Virus record (IMG/VR): IMGVR_UViG_3300042305_002097
Span: 1 to 26,487 of that record
Reading direction: 5' to 3' (one strand)
DNA: 26,487 nucleotides
Origin: a virus
The position numbers and the translations under genes were made by a program. Each line of letters begins with the position of its first letter. Within the stretch, counting starts at the first letter, position 1. This document shows positions 20,793 to 26,487 of this stretch, one piece after another. The notes beneath the pieces are model-generated. The model was not told the DNA's origin. It did no database searches and was given only the letters and a program-made list of their open reading frames with translations.

Positions 20793-21658
20793 CCTGGCAG
20801 GAAAAGCTCGCGGGGAGGCGCGTCATCGCCAGCGTAAGCGGCGGGAAGGACTCGGCTGCGCTCAGCCTCTGGCTCAAGGAGCAGGGCATCGAGCACGAGC
20901 GCGTCTTCCTCGACACCGGGTGGGAGCACCCCGACACCTACGAATACCTGCGCGGCGACCTCGAGCGCGCGCTCGGGCCCATCACCTGGGTCACGCCACC
21001 GCGCCAGATGGAGGAGCTCGTGCTGCACAAGGGCATGTTTCCCTCGAGGATGCAGCGTTTCTGCACGCAGCTCCTCAAGGTCAAGCCGATGGCCAAGCAC
21101 ATCTCCGCCTACCAAGACCAGCACGGCGAGGTCGTCAACGCCGTCGGCGTCCGGGCTGCGGAGAGCGAGGCCCGCTCGAAGCTCCCCGAGTGGGAGTGGC
21201 AGGACGGGTTCGACTGCGAGGTGTGGCGCCCGCTGCTTCGGTGGAGCGAGCAGGACGTCATCGACATGCACACCCGCCACGGGCTCAGGCCCAACCCGCT
21301 CTACCTCAAGGGCGCGACCCGCGTGGGCTGCTGGCCCTGCGTGTACGCGAAGAAGGACGAGCTTCGCCTCATGCAGCAGATCGACCCGACCCGCGTCGAC
21401 AAGCTGCGGGAGCTCGAGGGTCTCGTGACGCTTAAGGCCAAGGCTCGCGCCGAGGCCAAGGGCGAGACGCTCAAGAACAACCCCGGATGGTTCCAGGCCA
21501 AGACCGGGTACGGGCGCGAGTGCTGGCCCATCGACGACGTGATGAAGTGGTCGCTCACAAGCCACGGCGGCAAGCAGTACGAGCTCTTCAGCGCCGAGCC
21601 TCACGAGCAGGGGTGCGTGCGCTGGGGGCTTTGCAACACGGAGGAACCAAATGGCTAG
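20789..21658 (+). CDS. PAPS reductase-like PP-loop enzyme
   Basis: The 289-residue product has a PP-loop SGGKDS (17-22), FLDTGWEHP, RFCTQLLKVKP (R90, C92), GVRAAES (120-126) and two later cysteine pairs (C181/C184, C276/C282). These are hallmarks of the phosphoadenosine phosphosulfate reductase/ATP-pyrophosphatase superfamily found in many phages. Possible roles are sulfur transfer, DNA or RNA modification or nucleotide activation. The true substrate is not known, and the name should not be taken as proof of sulfate reduction. The gene is coupled to the DUF6321-like gene before it and overlaps the next by eight bases. Confidence 0.85.
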   Translation: MTWQEKLAGRRVIASVSGGKDSAALSLWLKEQGIEHERVFLDTGWEHPDTYEYLRGDLERALGPITWVTPPRQMEELVLHKGMFPSRMQRFCTQLLKVKPMAKHISAYQDQHGEVVNAVGVRAAESEARSKLPEWEWQDGFDCEVWRPLLRWSEQDVIDMHTRHGLRPNPLYLKGATRVGCWPCVYAKKDELRLMQQIDPTRVDKLRELEGLVTLKAKARAEAKGETLKNNPGWFQAKTGYGRECWPIDDVMKWSLTSHGGKQYELFSAEPHEQGCVRWGLCNTEEPNG

Positions 21659-22166
21659 GAAGAAAGCGATCATGCAGTCGGTGAAGGCTGCGCGGGACGT
21701 TCCGAAGCTCGACCGTCCGCTGCTCCCGACGCGCACGAGCAGTCACGACGTGGCTGTCGAGGCGGTCGCGAAGCTCATGTACGCCGGGCAGTGGTCCGGC
21801 GACAGCCGCGAGCGGACGTTCAAAGAGCTCGGCTGCAGCCGCGCCGCCATGGACAAGTACGAGCGCGAGGCCCAGCGCCTCGTGCGCATGTCCATGAAGC
21901 ACAGCACCAAGGCGTTCGACCGCCTCGCGGGCGTGCTCAACGAAGTCATCGACCGCAGCCTCGAGGACGGCGACCTGCGCACCACGGTCATGGCCGCAGG
22001 CAAGCTCGCCGACATCACCGGCCTCAACAAGCAGGTCGTCGAGCACCGCGAGGGAGACAAGCTCGAGGAGTTCCGGCGCCGCGCTTTGGCTGGAGAAGAT
22101 CCCGTAGAGCTTGCAAAGGAAGCAACGAACTTCCTACTTGGTGTCGAATCGGGTATGTATCAGTGA
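21651..22166 (+). CDS. Probable terminase small subunit
   Basis: ATG 21651 follows GGAGGAACCAA. The 171-residue product has an N-terminal region with a helix-turn-helix-like segment (RTFKELGCSRAAMDKYEREA), a helical middle (STKAFDRLAGVLNEVIDRSL), LRTTVMAAGKLADITGLNKQ and an acidic helical C-terminus. This order of DNA-binding, oligomerisation and C-terminal parts is that of small terminases, which select phage DNA for packaging. It lies in the rightward early block, on the opposite strand to terL. A different HTH regulator is the alternative. Confidence 0.55.
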   Translation: MARKKAIMQSVKAARDVPKLDRPLLPTRTSSHDVAVEAVAKLMYAGQWSGDSRERTFKELGCSRAAMDKYEREAQRLVRMSMKHSTKAFDRLAGVLNEVIDRSLEDGDLRTTVMAAGKLADITGLNKQVVEHREGDKLEEFRRRALAGEDPVELAKEATNFLLGVESGMYQ

Positions 22167-22176
22167 GGAGGAACCA

Positions 22177-22680
22177 ATGGCCAAGAAGAGAATCACCGAA
22201 GAAGAGCTCGACATCCCTGACTTCGCCCACGAGGTAAAGGGCGGCTACCAGACAGCCGTCTGGATCGATGACGAGTACGACATGCAGGTCCACATCTACG
22301 CGCCGGTCATGCCGAGCCCCCGGCCTCGCGTGACGTCGCGTGGGACGTTCATGCCGAGCGACTACCGCAAGCACTGCTCGAAGCTCGCGTGCTCGCTCGC
22401 GTTCGCGCGCGGGTGGTACGAGACCAAGCGCGAGCAGCGGTGGCCGTCCGAGCGCCGCATGGCGGTGAAGATGACGTTCTTTACGCCCGCGCCGAAGGGC
22501 GACTGCGACAACCTCGCCAAGACCATCCTCGATGCGGGTCAACTCCACCGCGGCGACAAGCCCGGAGCCGAGCTCTGGCGCAACGACGACCAAGTCTGGG
22601 AACTGCAGGTCTCGAAGCTCCCATCCGACGAGCCGAACTTCTACCTCACCATGCTGCGCATCCGCGCGATGGCGGTGTGA
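22177..22680 (+). CDS. RusA-like Holliday junction resolvase
   Basis: ATG 22177 has GAGGAGGAACCA upstream, which decides the start over earlier frames. The 167-residue product has PSPRPRVTSRGTF near residue 47, GDCDNLAKTILDAG (D109, D111, K115, D119) and RNDDQVWELQV (D137, D138), which are the metal-binding aspartates and lysine of RusA nucleases. The enzyme cuts branched DNA before packaging. Its place after the probable small terminase fits a role in clearing DNA for packaging or recombination. Confidence 0.88.
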   Translation: MAKKRITEEELDIPDFAHEVKGGYQTAVWIDDEYDMQVHIYAPVMPSPRPRVTSRGTFMPSDYRKHCSKLACSLAFARGWYETKREQRWPSERRMAVKMTFFTPAPKGDCDNLAKTILDAGQLHRGDKPGAELWRNDDQVWELQVSKLPSDEPNFYLTMLRIRAMAV

Positions 22681-22682
22681 CC

Positions 22683-23075
22683 ATGAACAGCCCCTTCAAG
22701 ATCTGGCTCGAGCCCGGCACCGACGCCGTCATGCGGCGCTACTGCCACGAGACACGGACCCCCATCAACCAGTTCATCAAGTTCGCCATCGGCGCCATGT
22801 GCGCGAGGCTCACGAAGGCTGACGTCTTCGACGTGCCGTCGCATTCCCAGATTTACGGGCGGCTCTCGGAGCAGAGCATCACCGTGCGCCTCTCGCCGCA
22901 TGAGCGGAGGGCGCTCGAGAAGCTGGCCGTGCGCATCATGATGCCGGAGAGGCGGAGCTACAGCCGCCTCATCCGGTTCGCGGTTACCCGCGCTTGCCAG
23001 CAGATTTCTTTTTCCGACGACTCACATCGAGAGCAATCGCCAGCGCCTGCTTGCGAGGGTAGCCCTCCTCCTTGA
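22683..23075 (+). CDS. Tandem ribbon-helix-helix-like regulator
   Basis: The 130-residue product holds two similar segments: FKIWLEPGTDAVMRRYCHET with INQFIKFAIGAMCARL (about 5-42), and ITVRLSPHERRALEKLAVRI with SYSRLIRFAVTRAC (about 62-105). Both follow the strand-helix-helix order of Arc/MetJ-type DNA-binding domains. A single chain with two such units could act as a pseudodimer repressor. It is the last rightward gene. Its final 92 bases are shared with an opposite-strand gene, and the last 22 residues (SDDSHREQSPAPACEGSPPP part) look unstructured. The ribosome site is weak. Confidence 0.65.
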   Translation: MNSPFKIWLEPGTDAVMRRYCHETRTPINQFIKFAIGAMCARLTKADVFDVPSHSQIYGRLSEQSITVRLSPHERRALEKLAVRIMMPERRSYSRLIRFAVTRACQQISFSDDSHREQSPAPACEGSPPP

Positions 23076-23124
23076 GCTTCGTCAGATTCTTGCCGATGTT
23101 CTTCTTGCCGGGCTTCATGGGCAT
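22984..23124 (-). CDS. Tiny basic phage protein, convergent overlap
   Basis: On the minus strand ATG 23124 (or ATG 23118) follows GGAGACC. The 46-residue product, MPMKPGKKNIGKNLTKLKEE then GYPRKQALAIALDVSRRKKK and a basic end, has the 'GKNIxxLxxEGxxxKQAxAIAL' pattern of short phage proteins (DUF6496-like). Such proteins are often found late, near lysis or tail genes. It ends the leftward operon and overlaps the rightward regulator by 92 bases. Confidence 0.7.
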   Translation of the reverse strand: MPMKPGKKNIGKNLTKLKEEGYPRKQALAIALDVSRRKKKSAGKRG

Positions 23125-23133
23125 GGGGGTCTC

Positions 23134-23733
23134 CTAGAGCATGATGACGCCAGGAAGCTGGACGCCCTGCAGCTCTCGAGTGTAGCGCCGAGCGATGGAG
23201 TTCACGATCTTCGTGTACTCCTCCTCGCTGGCCGTGAAGTAGCCGCGCTTCTTGAGTTCTCGCACGTAGCCCGTGGCGTCACCCTTCTTCGCGGCCTCGA
23301 CAGCAGCGGGGAAGCGCCGGAACAGCAGCTCCAGGTGGTCTTTCGCAGCCGTATCGAGATCGTCCCACGAAGCGAAGCAGTTCATCGACTGCTTGCCAGA
23401 GACCTTCACGGTCTTGAACTTGTCGTCCTGCTTGAGCACCGTCACCTCGCCCGGCTTGGCCGAGGCGATGAGCTGGTCCGCCGCCTTGTGCGGAAGGCGC
23501 TCCGTCGTCGTGAAGTAGCACCAGTCGTTGTCTCCGTGCTTCTTGGCGCCGCCCAGGTTGAAGTTCATGATGGACTTCCAGTGCCCGGTCTCGAGGGCCG
23601 ACTGCGCGTGAAGGATGTGGATGATCTTGCGGTCTGGAGCGGACCCCGTGAGCAGTTGCCACGCGGTCGCCAGAGCCAGGAATACCTGCTCGGGAGTCAC
23701 GGGCGTTCGCTTAGCAGGACGCTCCTGGCCCAT
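23134..23733 (-). CDS. Lysozyme-like peptidoglycan hydrolase
   Basis: ATG 23733 overlaps the upstream TGA (TGATG). The 199-residue product has a lysozyme-fold pattern like glucosaminidases of the FlgJ/GH73 type: HILHAQSALETGHWKSIMNF (likely catalytic E48), NLGGAKKHGDNDWCYFTTTE, a FASWDDLDTAAKDHLELLFR helix, and GDATGYVRELKKRGYFTASE near the C-terminus. It is either the endolysin or a virion cell-wall hydrolase. There is no signal peptide, so a holin-type membrane protein would be needed if it is the endolysin. Confidence 0.8.
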   Translation of the reverse strand: MGQERPAKRTPVTPEQVFLALATAWQLLTGSAPDRKIIHILHAQSALETGHWKSIMNFNLGGAKKHGDNDWCYFTTTERLPHKAADQLIASAKPGEVTVLKQDDKFKTVKVSGKQSMNCFASWDDLDTAAKDHLELLFRRFPAAVEAAKKGDATGYVRELKKRGYFTASEEEYTKIVNSIARRYTRELQGVQLPGVIML

Positions 23734-24290
23734 CAACGCTTCCGCTTTTTCGCCTGCGTCATGTAGGCGAGTGACATGTTGGGCTCCGGCTGCACCGGGC
23801 GAGACGCCACTGGGCTCATGAACGGAGTCACCGGGGCGCCACGCGCATACTGATACCCCACCGTCCTGTCGGGGTATGACATGACGGCGGACGGGTACTG
23901 CTGCATGAACTGCTCTTCGTACCCAGGCGCTGGGTACTGCTCGCCAGGCTGCGCAAACGGGCTCTTGCCCTGGCGAAGGCGCTGCTCGCCGTAGGCTCGC
24001 GCCTTGTCGTAGACAGCATCCGGCCACTCGCCGCCACCAACAACCGCGTCAAGCTCATCGCGCGTGAGCGTGGGCACCATGCTCGGATAAAGACGGTCCG
24101 TCTTGTGCGTGTAGGCGCGCGACGTCGGCTCCCCGTATCCGATGCTGAGCTCCGTACTCATCTTGCCAGACGAGTGTTGCACGGGACCAAAGTACCCCTG
24201 CTGCTTTACAGTCTCATCCTCGCGGATTTCATCGGGGCTGGGCTGCCCCTCGATGACCTTTGCGAGCGCGCCCTTCTTTGGCTTTGGCAT
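23733..24290 (-). CDS. Conserved phage structural or late protein
   Basis: ATG 24290 has GGAGGATTGATAT before it. The 185-residue product contains GYFGPVQHSSGKMSTELSIG, PSMVPTLTRDELDAVV and KARAYGEQRLRQGKSPFAQP. This pattern is found in phage late proteins of many podoviruses. The C-terminus is Pro/Tyr/Gln-rich and basic at the end (KKRKR), typical of a disordered virion protein. A role in the virion or in lysis is possible. Confidence 0.7.
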   Translation of the reverse strand: MPKPKKGALAKVIEGQPSPDEIREDETVKQQGYFGPVQHSSGKMSTELSIGYGEPTSRAYTHKTDRLYPSMVPTLTRDELDAVVGGGEWPDAVYDKARAYGEQRLRQGKSPFAQPGEQYPAPGYEEQFMQQYPSAVMSYPDRTVGYQYARGAPVTPFMSPVASRPVQPEPNMSLAYMTQAKKRKR

Positions 24291-24291
24291 A

Positions 24292-24471
24292 TCAATCCTC
24301 CGTGCCGTCGAGGGCCTGGAGCTTCCGCAGCTTCTGCTCAGCGGCGCTCGGCCCGGCGAGGATGGTCTTGGCGGGAGGCACGTCGTCGTAGAGGCGCGCG
24401 AGCAGCTCAGGCGCGTTCTTCGCCAGCCACTCGATTACGTAGCGCAGCACTTCCTCGGCGGTGATGTTCAC
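24292..24471 (-). CDS. Small helical protein in the lysis block
   Basis: GTG 24471 has GGAGGGGCC directly upstream and overlaps the preceding TGA (GTGA). The 59-residue product is helical (ITAEEVLRYVIEWLAKNAPE, AAEQKLRKLQALDG). No membrane span is present. The function is unknown; position suggests a lysis or late accessory protein. Confidence 0.55.
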   Translation of the reverse strand: MNITAEEVLRYVIEWLAKNAPELLARLYDDVPPAKTILAGPSAAEQKLRKLQALDGTED

Positions 24472-24731
24472 GGCCCCTCCAGCTTGATGAGCACGGTCTT
24501 CAACTCCCCGTAGACCTGGATGCAGGCTTCCGCCTCGTCCTTGGTCTTGGACTCGTCGGCGCATCGCTTGTCGCCGTCTTTGACGGCGAGCGCGAGGTAG
24601 CGGACGTAGCTCTGGGCGGGAGCCAACCCCTGCGACGCAGGCCAGCGGACAGGGCAACAGCCCACAGCCGCAGCAGCAGCCACCAGAAGCGCCAGCCGTT
24701 TCGCATGACCATAGGCATAGGCATGGGTCAT
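24468..24731 (-). CDS. Putative lipoprotein, possible outer-membrane spanin
   Basis: ATG 24731 has GGAGG six bases upstream and overlaps the preceding stop (ATGA). The 87-residue product has a basic start and a hydrophobic segment ending in a lipobox-like AVGC (A22-C25): KRLALLVAAAAAVGCC. After that it is polar and helical (YVRYLALAVKDGDKRCADES, AEACIQVYGELKTVLIKLEG). A lipid-anchored short protein next to small membrane proteins and a hydrolase fits an outer-membrane spanin subunit of a Gram-negative phage. The -3 position is Ala rather than Leu, so the lipobox is not ideal. Confidence 0.6.
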   Translation of the reverse strand: MTHAYAYGHAKRLALLVAAAAAVGCCPVRWPASQGLAPAQSYVRYLALAVKDGDKRCADESKTKDEAEACIQVYGELKTVLIKLEGP

Positions 24732-24946
24732 TGATTGCCTCCCGCTACGAATTGACCAATGGCCTGCACCATCTTCACGGGGTCCCAGCCGATGGCGCGG
24801 ATCAGCCGCGTCACCGCGGCGAAGCGCGGGTACTTCTCCCCGCGCTCCACCCACTCCTCCGGAGTCCTCGTGCGGAAGAGGACGTTGAAGATGCCGGTGA
24901 TGGCCGGCCAGATGAACACCGCCCAGAGTTCCACTCTGTCGCTCAT
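24728..24946 (-). CDS. Small membrane protein, holin candidate
   Basis: ATG 24946 follows GGGGAAGCC and overlaps the preceding stop (ATGA). The 72-residue product has one hydrophobic segment near residues 6-24 (ELWAVFIWPAITGIFNVLF) and then a soluble charged part (RTRTPEEWVERGEKYPRFAA) with a C-terminal helix. One span and small size allow a holin/antiholin or inner-membrane spanin role; none is proven. Confidence 0.6.
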   Translation of the reverse strand: MSDRVELWAVFIWPAITGIFNVLFRTRTPEEWVERGEKYPRFAAVTRLIRAIGWDPVKMVQAIGQFVAGGNQ

Positions 24947-25200
24947 GGCTTCCCCAAGAACTGGTGGCCGTACTTGGCGAGGGCCCACATAGCGCCGGAG
25001 AGGATGACGCCAAACACCACGCGCATGAATTGGCTGGTGCTCTCCTCTGCCTGCATCCTCAGCTTGCGGCCAAACCGAAGGTCCTCGCGGAAGGCGTTCA
25101 CCGAGTCGACCGAATCGATGTCCACCCCGATGAGGAAGAACACGTCTCGAACAGCCTTTTCGGCTGCCTCCTCGGCGACCGTCTTCTGCGAGGGGGCCAT
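24943..25200 (-). CDS. Small membrane protein with C-terminal span, holin candidate
   Basis: ATG 25200 overlaps the preceding TAA (TAATG). The 85-residue product has a helical N-terminus (VAEEAAEKAVRDVFFLIGVD), then SVNAFREDLRFGRKLRM and a C-terminal hydrophobic segment (VVFGVILSGAMWALAKYG). The GVDxDSxxSVxxFREDLRF pattern recurs in small phage proteins of the late region. Single-span, C-out topology fits a holin or antiholin partner of the next gene. Confidence 0.6.
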   Translation of the reverse strand: MAPSQKTVAEEAAEKAVRDVFFLIGVDIDSVDSVNAFREDLRFGRKLRMQAEESTSQFMRVVFGVILSGAMWALAKYGHQFLGKP

Positions 25201-25391
25201 TACGCTTGCGCCGGCGGCTCCGCTGCCGCGACCACGGGGGCCGCCTGCTGCGGAGGCTGAAGGCCAAGGGCCTTGTTCACCGTCTGGAGCGACTCGTTGA
25301 CCGCGACCGCCTCGTGGAGTTCGAGCAGCCCCGCCTTCTGGGCGCGCATGACGATGAGGACGAGGTTCTGAAATGCTTGTTCCGTGTTCAC
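25200..25391 (-). CDS. Small helical late protein
   Basis: GTG 25391 follows GGAGGAATC and overlaps the preceding TGA (GTGA), so the non-ATG start is well supported. The 63-residue product is helical at first (TEQAFQNLVLIVMRAQKAGL, AVNESLQTVNKALG) with a Gln/Ala/Pro-rich end. No function is known. Confidence 0.6.
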   Translation of the reverse strand: MNTEQAFQNLVLIVMRAQKAGLLELHEAVAVNESLQTVNKALGLQPPQQAAPVVAAAEPPAQA

Positions 25392-25762
25392 GATTCCTCC
25401 TGGGTGTCCACGGAAGGTGCCACGGGAGCGGCAGTGTCGTCAACCACCGGAGCAGGCTCCTCGACGGGCGCAGGCTCCGGCGTCGGCTCGGGCGGTGCGG
25501 GCGGCGCGTCGGGCACGATCTCGATGATGGTCAGGCCGAGCTGCGCGGCGGTGTAGGTGTACAGGTACGCGTCATCCGAGCCCCACGCCGTATAGGCGTC
25601 GCCGGTCAGCGCGATGCTGTTTTTGCCGACGGTCACGCCTTGCGCGTCAAAAAGCGTCCACTGATAGAACGCCGACGCGCCGGGAGTGACCTGAACGGCG
25701 CCGACTTGGAGAGTCGTCGCTGGCGATGGGTATGCGGGAACGGGTTCGATAATCGCAAACAT
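25388..25762 (-). CDS. Small late protein with Pro/Ala-rich tail, tail-fibre neighbour
   Basis: ATG 25762 has GAGG seven bases upstream; an in-frame GTG at 25774 is less likely. The 124-residue product has a beta-rich N-terminal domain (QVGAVQVTPGASAFYQWTLF, YTAWGSDDAYLYTYTAAQLG) and a Pro/Glu/Ala-rich tail from about residue 86. Small proteins of this type follow tail-fibre genes in several phages and may be fibre-attached or assembly factors. That is inferred from position. Confidence 0.65.
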   Translation of the reverse strand: MFAIIEPVPAYPSPATTLQVGAVQVTPGASAFYQWTLFDAQGVTVGKNSIALTGDAYTAWGSDDAYLYTYTAAQLGLTIIEIVPDAPPAPPEPTPEPAPVEEPAPVVDDTAAPVAPSVDTQEES

Positions 25763-25770
25763 GGTTAGCC

Positions 25771-26487
25771 TCACACGAGAGAACGGAGTTTGAGCGCACG
25801 CCAGCGGAATGTTTCCGCCGAGCCGCTGTTATTGGTGATCGTCAGCGCGCCGGCTGCGTTGTTGATGGTGCAGAGCACCGATCCGACAACAGACACCAAC
25901 GCGCCGCTTGCGGCACCATTCTGGAGCACCATTGCGTGCGCCATTACACCCGTGTTCGATGTTGCCTGAATATACACGATGTATTCGGACGACGCCGCGG
26001 GCGTGAACAGTGCCGCGGACGTGCCTCCGGACGCGACGGATGCGGTGGTGCCGGATAGGCTGTACGTCGCAAGGTCGGTCGTGGTGAGTACGCCCGACGA
26101 GTCGATGCGGGCGCGTTCGGTGTTGGCACCTGCGCCGTTCGTGCGCGTGGCAAACGCAAGATACCCGCCATACTGGCCGCTCGTGCCATTTTCCTTGCGT
26201 CCGCTGATCTGCGCCCAGTGCGTCGAGTTGGTCGCGTCATAGAGGCCGCCAAATGCAAGCGAACCGCCCTTGTCTGCGCCCTGCGCATCGCTGGATCGGA
26301 CGGAGAGCACGCCCCACGCAAGCTGGTCGACGCTTGCCCCCGCGATGTCCGTACGACTTACCGGACTCGCCGTGCCGATGCCGACGTTGCCGGCGCCGTT
26401 GTTCGGCGCGAGGTACAGGTTCGTGCCGACGTATCCGATGTACCCGAGGTTATTCGAGGTGTTGATGAAGCGAAGGTATGAGTCGGT
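25771..26487 (-). CDS. Tail fibre protein, C-terminal part, cut by right edge
   Basis: The frame is open from the window edge to the stop at 25771, giving 238 residues. Features are typical of fibres: NNLGYIGYVGTNLYLAPNNG, a GNVGIGTASP motif, SLAFGGLYDATNSTHWAQIS, GRKENGTSGQYGGYLAFATR and ERARIDSSG, followed by a beta-rich Ser/Thr/Ala tip. No S74 peptidase (intramolecular chaperone) is visible at the end, though the 'GIGT-SP' fibres often have one. It should bind the host receptor. The start lies outside the window. Confidence 0.85.
   Translation of the reverse strand, partial: TDSYLRFINTSNNLGYIGYVGTNLYLAPNNGAGNVGIGTASPVSRTDIAGASVDQLAWGVLSVRSSDAQGADKGGSLAFGGLYDATNSTHWAQISGRKENGTSGQYGGYLAFATRTNGAGANTERARIDSSGVLTTTDLATYSLSGTTASVASGGTSAALFTPAASSEYIVYIQATSNTGVMAHAMVLQNGAASGALVSVVGSVLCTINNAAGALTITNNSGSAETFRWRALKLRSLV

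Overview
This window is an internal 26.5 kb segment of a high-GC, tightly packed genome of a tailed bacteriophage. The portal, scaffold, capsid and head-tail adaptor order, a P22 gp4/T7 gp11-like adaptor and a nozzle-like tail protein suggest a short-tailed (podovirus-like) virion. Strong Shine-Dalgarno sites, often GGAGGAACC, and stop/start overlaps (ATGA, GTGA, TGATG, TAATG) between most adjacent genes show bacterial translation. A lipobox protein and a lysozyme-like hydrolase fit a Gram-negative host. The species cannot be fixed from the sequence. No integrase, repressor, RNA polymerase, DNA polymerase or tRNA gene was seen in the window. Layout: (A) 1-11556, leftward late operon. Read in the direction of transcription it holds small regulatory or accessory genes (11556 to 8860), an AT-hook-tailed protein, large terminase, portal, scaffold, major capsid protein, a decoration-like protein, a small acidic protein, the head-tail adaptor, a small virion protein and a tail protein cut by the left edge. 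(B) 11557-12378, an 822 bp gene-free divergent control region. It carries a near-consensus chromosomal parS site and several inverted repeats. (C) 12379-23075, rightward early/middle genes. First come small unknown genes. Next is a recombination block: a probable single-strand annealing protein, a Cas4-like PD-(D/E)XK nuclease and a protein with an SSB-type acidic tip. A secreted cysteine-rich peptide with its own terminator follows. Then come a replication initiator with a candidate internal origin, a DnaC/IstB-like ATPase, a PAPS-reductase-like protein, a probable small terminase, a RusA-like resolvase and a tandem ribbon-helix-helix protein. (D) 22984-26487, leftward again. In transcription order it holds a tail-fibre C-terminus (cut by the right edge), small membrane proteins and a lipoprotein that look like a lysis cassette, a lysozyme-like hydrolase and a tiny basic protein. 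Both window edges cut leftward tail genes. If the genome is circular or circularly permuted, A and D are one late operon that starts near 11.6 kb, runs off the left edge and re-enters at the right edge, and the two arms converge near 23 kb. The most unusual observations are the parS-like site in a phage control region, the palindrome clusters at 12081-12192 and 12904-12980, and two abutting perfect palindromes inside the replication initiator gene.
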